Assembly: GCA_030744095.1 (NCBI GenBank)
Contig: JASLRF010000276.1
Coordinates: forward strand, 1-5,708
From: Pirellulaceae bacterium
GTDB lineage: Bacteria; Planctomycetota; Planctomycetia; Pirellulales; Pirellulaceae
DNA: 5,708 bases
Direction of reading: 5' to 3'
Below, one piece after another: positions 5,204-5,708 of this stretch (its first letter is position 1; every line of letters begins with the position of its first letter). Made by a program: the position numbers and the translations under genes. Under the pieces are notes generated by a model. The model was given only the letters and a program-made list of their open reading frames with translations. It made no database searches and was not told the DNA's origin.

Positions 5204-5708
5204 CTAAATGGTTGCTGTCGCGTCACTGCATCGATCCAGGCTTTGCCACCAGGATCTGGCGTCTTCGCGCGTCCATTCATTGGAACAGTCGCACTCCGCA
5301 AAGGCTTGCTCCAATTCGGTCGCTGTTTGAAACCGATCGCCCGGTGATTTTCGCAGGCAGCGGACAATGACAGCGTCGACATCGGCCGGAAGACCATGTT
5401 GGAGCCGTGACGGAGCCTCAACTTCGGCGCTGCTGTGGCGCAGGATGATCGCCATCGCGGACTCTCCCGCAAACGGGGGCTGCCCCGTGACGAGATGATA
5501 TGCCACGCAGCCAAGCGAGTAGAGATCGCTCCTCGCGTCCGCCTTGCTGTAAGCGGTGGCCTGCTCAGGCGCCATATAGAGCGGTGTGCCCCCGATCGTG
5601 TTCAAACCGGTCAACTTTGTCGACGAACTTAATTTGGTTTCTCGGACGAGGCCGAAATCAAGCAATTTGGCAACATCGTACATGCCGCCTCGTTCGGCCG
5701 CGAAGATG
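5204..5708 (-). CDS. Hanks-type serine/threonine protein kinase, C-terminal part (cut by window edge)
   Basis: The C-terminal 167 complete codons of a eukaryotic-type Ser/Thr kinase, which phosphorylates proteins using ATP; the N-lobe and the catalytic HRD loop lie beyond the right edge. Numbering from the first full codon (5707), the Mg-binding DFG is at 17-19 after the KLLDFGL strand. GTPLYMAPE (40-48) is the P+1 loop and APE motif, SDLYSLGCVAYHLVTG (60-75) carries the subdomain IX Asp, and DRF (124-126) holds the subdomain XI Arg. The opening IFAAERGG just before MYDV resembles the usual segment after the catalytic loop, which supports reading through to the edge; the ATG at 5683 is internal. 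The protein ends about 30 residues after the kinase domain with a WTREDARSWW segment (145-154), without a membrane helix or sensor domain at this end, so any sensor or anchor would have to be N-terminal. Its target cannot be told from here. Confidence 0.93.
   Translation of the reverse strand, partial: IFAAERGGMYDVAKLLDFGLVRETKLSSSTKLTGLNTIGGTPLYMAPEQATAYSKADARSDLYSLGCVAYHLVTGQPPFAGESAMAIILRHSSAEVEAPSRLQHGLPADVDAVIVRCLRKSPGDRFQTATELEQAFAECDCSNEWTREDARSWWQSLDRCSDATATI

Noticed and set aside
5066..5347. 93-codon plus-strand frame after the 5081-5112 hairpin
   Set aside because: It starts before and runs through the hairpin, then lies antisense to the kinase gene, and shows no domain or ribosome site.

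Overview
This window most likely comes from a planctomycete, probably a Pirellula/Rhodopirellula-type member. That is an inference from the style of the proteins: a Hanks-type kinase with planctomycete-like motifs, a lipoprotein carrying a transglutaminase fold, a moderate GC content and loosely spaced genes. No 16S or other marker gene is present to confirm it.

Region 1-2006 (minus strand) is the centre of interest. Read in the direction of transcription it encodes a small ubiquitin-like protein (2006-1716), an E2 ubiquitin-conjugating-enzyme homologue (1503-856), a JAB/JAMM metallo-isopeptidase (782-249) and the first 69 residues of an E1/ThiF-type activating enzyme that runs off the left edge (207-1). 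Together these are the activating, conjugating, modifier and deconjugating parts of a ubiquitin-like conjugation pathway. The visible active-site motifs are intact: the Ubl ends in Gly, the E2 has HPN and the catalytic Cys, the JAB has Glu, HxHP and SxxD, and the E1 has its Gly-rich nucleotide loop. No E3 is visible. Ubl-E2-JAB-E1 gene sets are known in bacteria from comparative genomics, and related Bil/Bub-type operons have been studied in antiphage defence. The short YukD-like modifier and the repeated acidic/hydrophobic tail of this E2 make this version worth attention.

Region 2007-2315 is non-coding and holds a candidate promoter for the Ubl operon. Region 2316-3932 (minus) encodes a 538-residue lipoprotein with a C-terminal transglutaminase-like domain (Cys-His-Asp triad intact). 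It starts at a GTG with a strong Shine-Dalgarno sequence. Region 3933-4360 is a divergent intergenic region with a possible -10 box and a minus-strand intrinsic terminator. Region 4361-5053 (plus) encodes a 230-residue acidic cytoplasmic protein of unknown function, followed by a strong hairpin (5081-5112). Region 5204-5708 (minus) is the C-terminal part of a serine/threonine kinase cut by the right edge.

The four Ubl-pathway genes almost certainly act together. Nothing in the sequence ties the lipoprotein, the unknown protein or the kinase to that pathway beyond proximity; the lipoprotein is on the same strand but separated by a 309 bp gap, and it is predicted to be exported.
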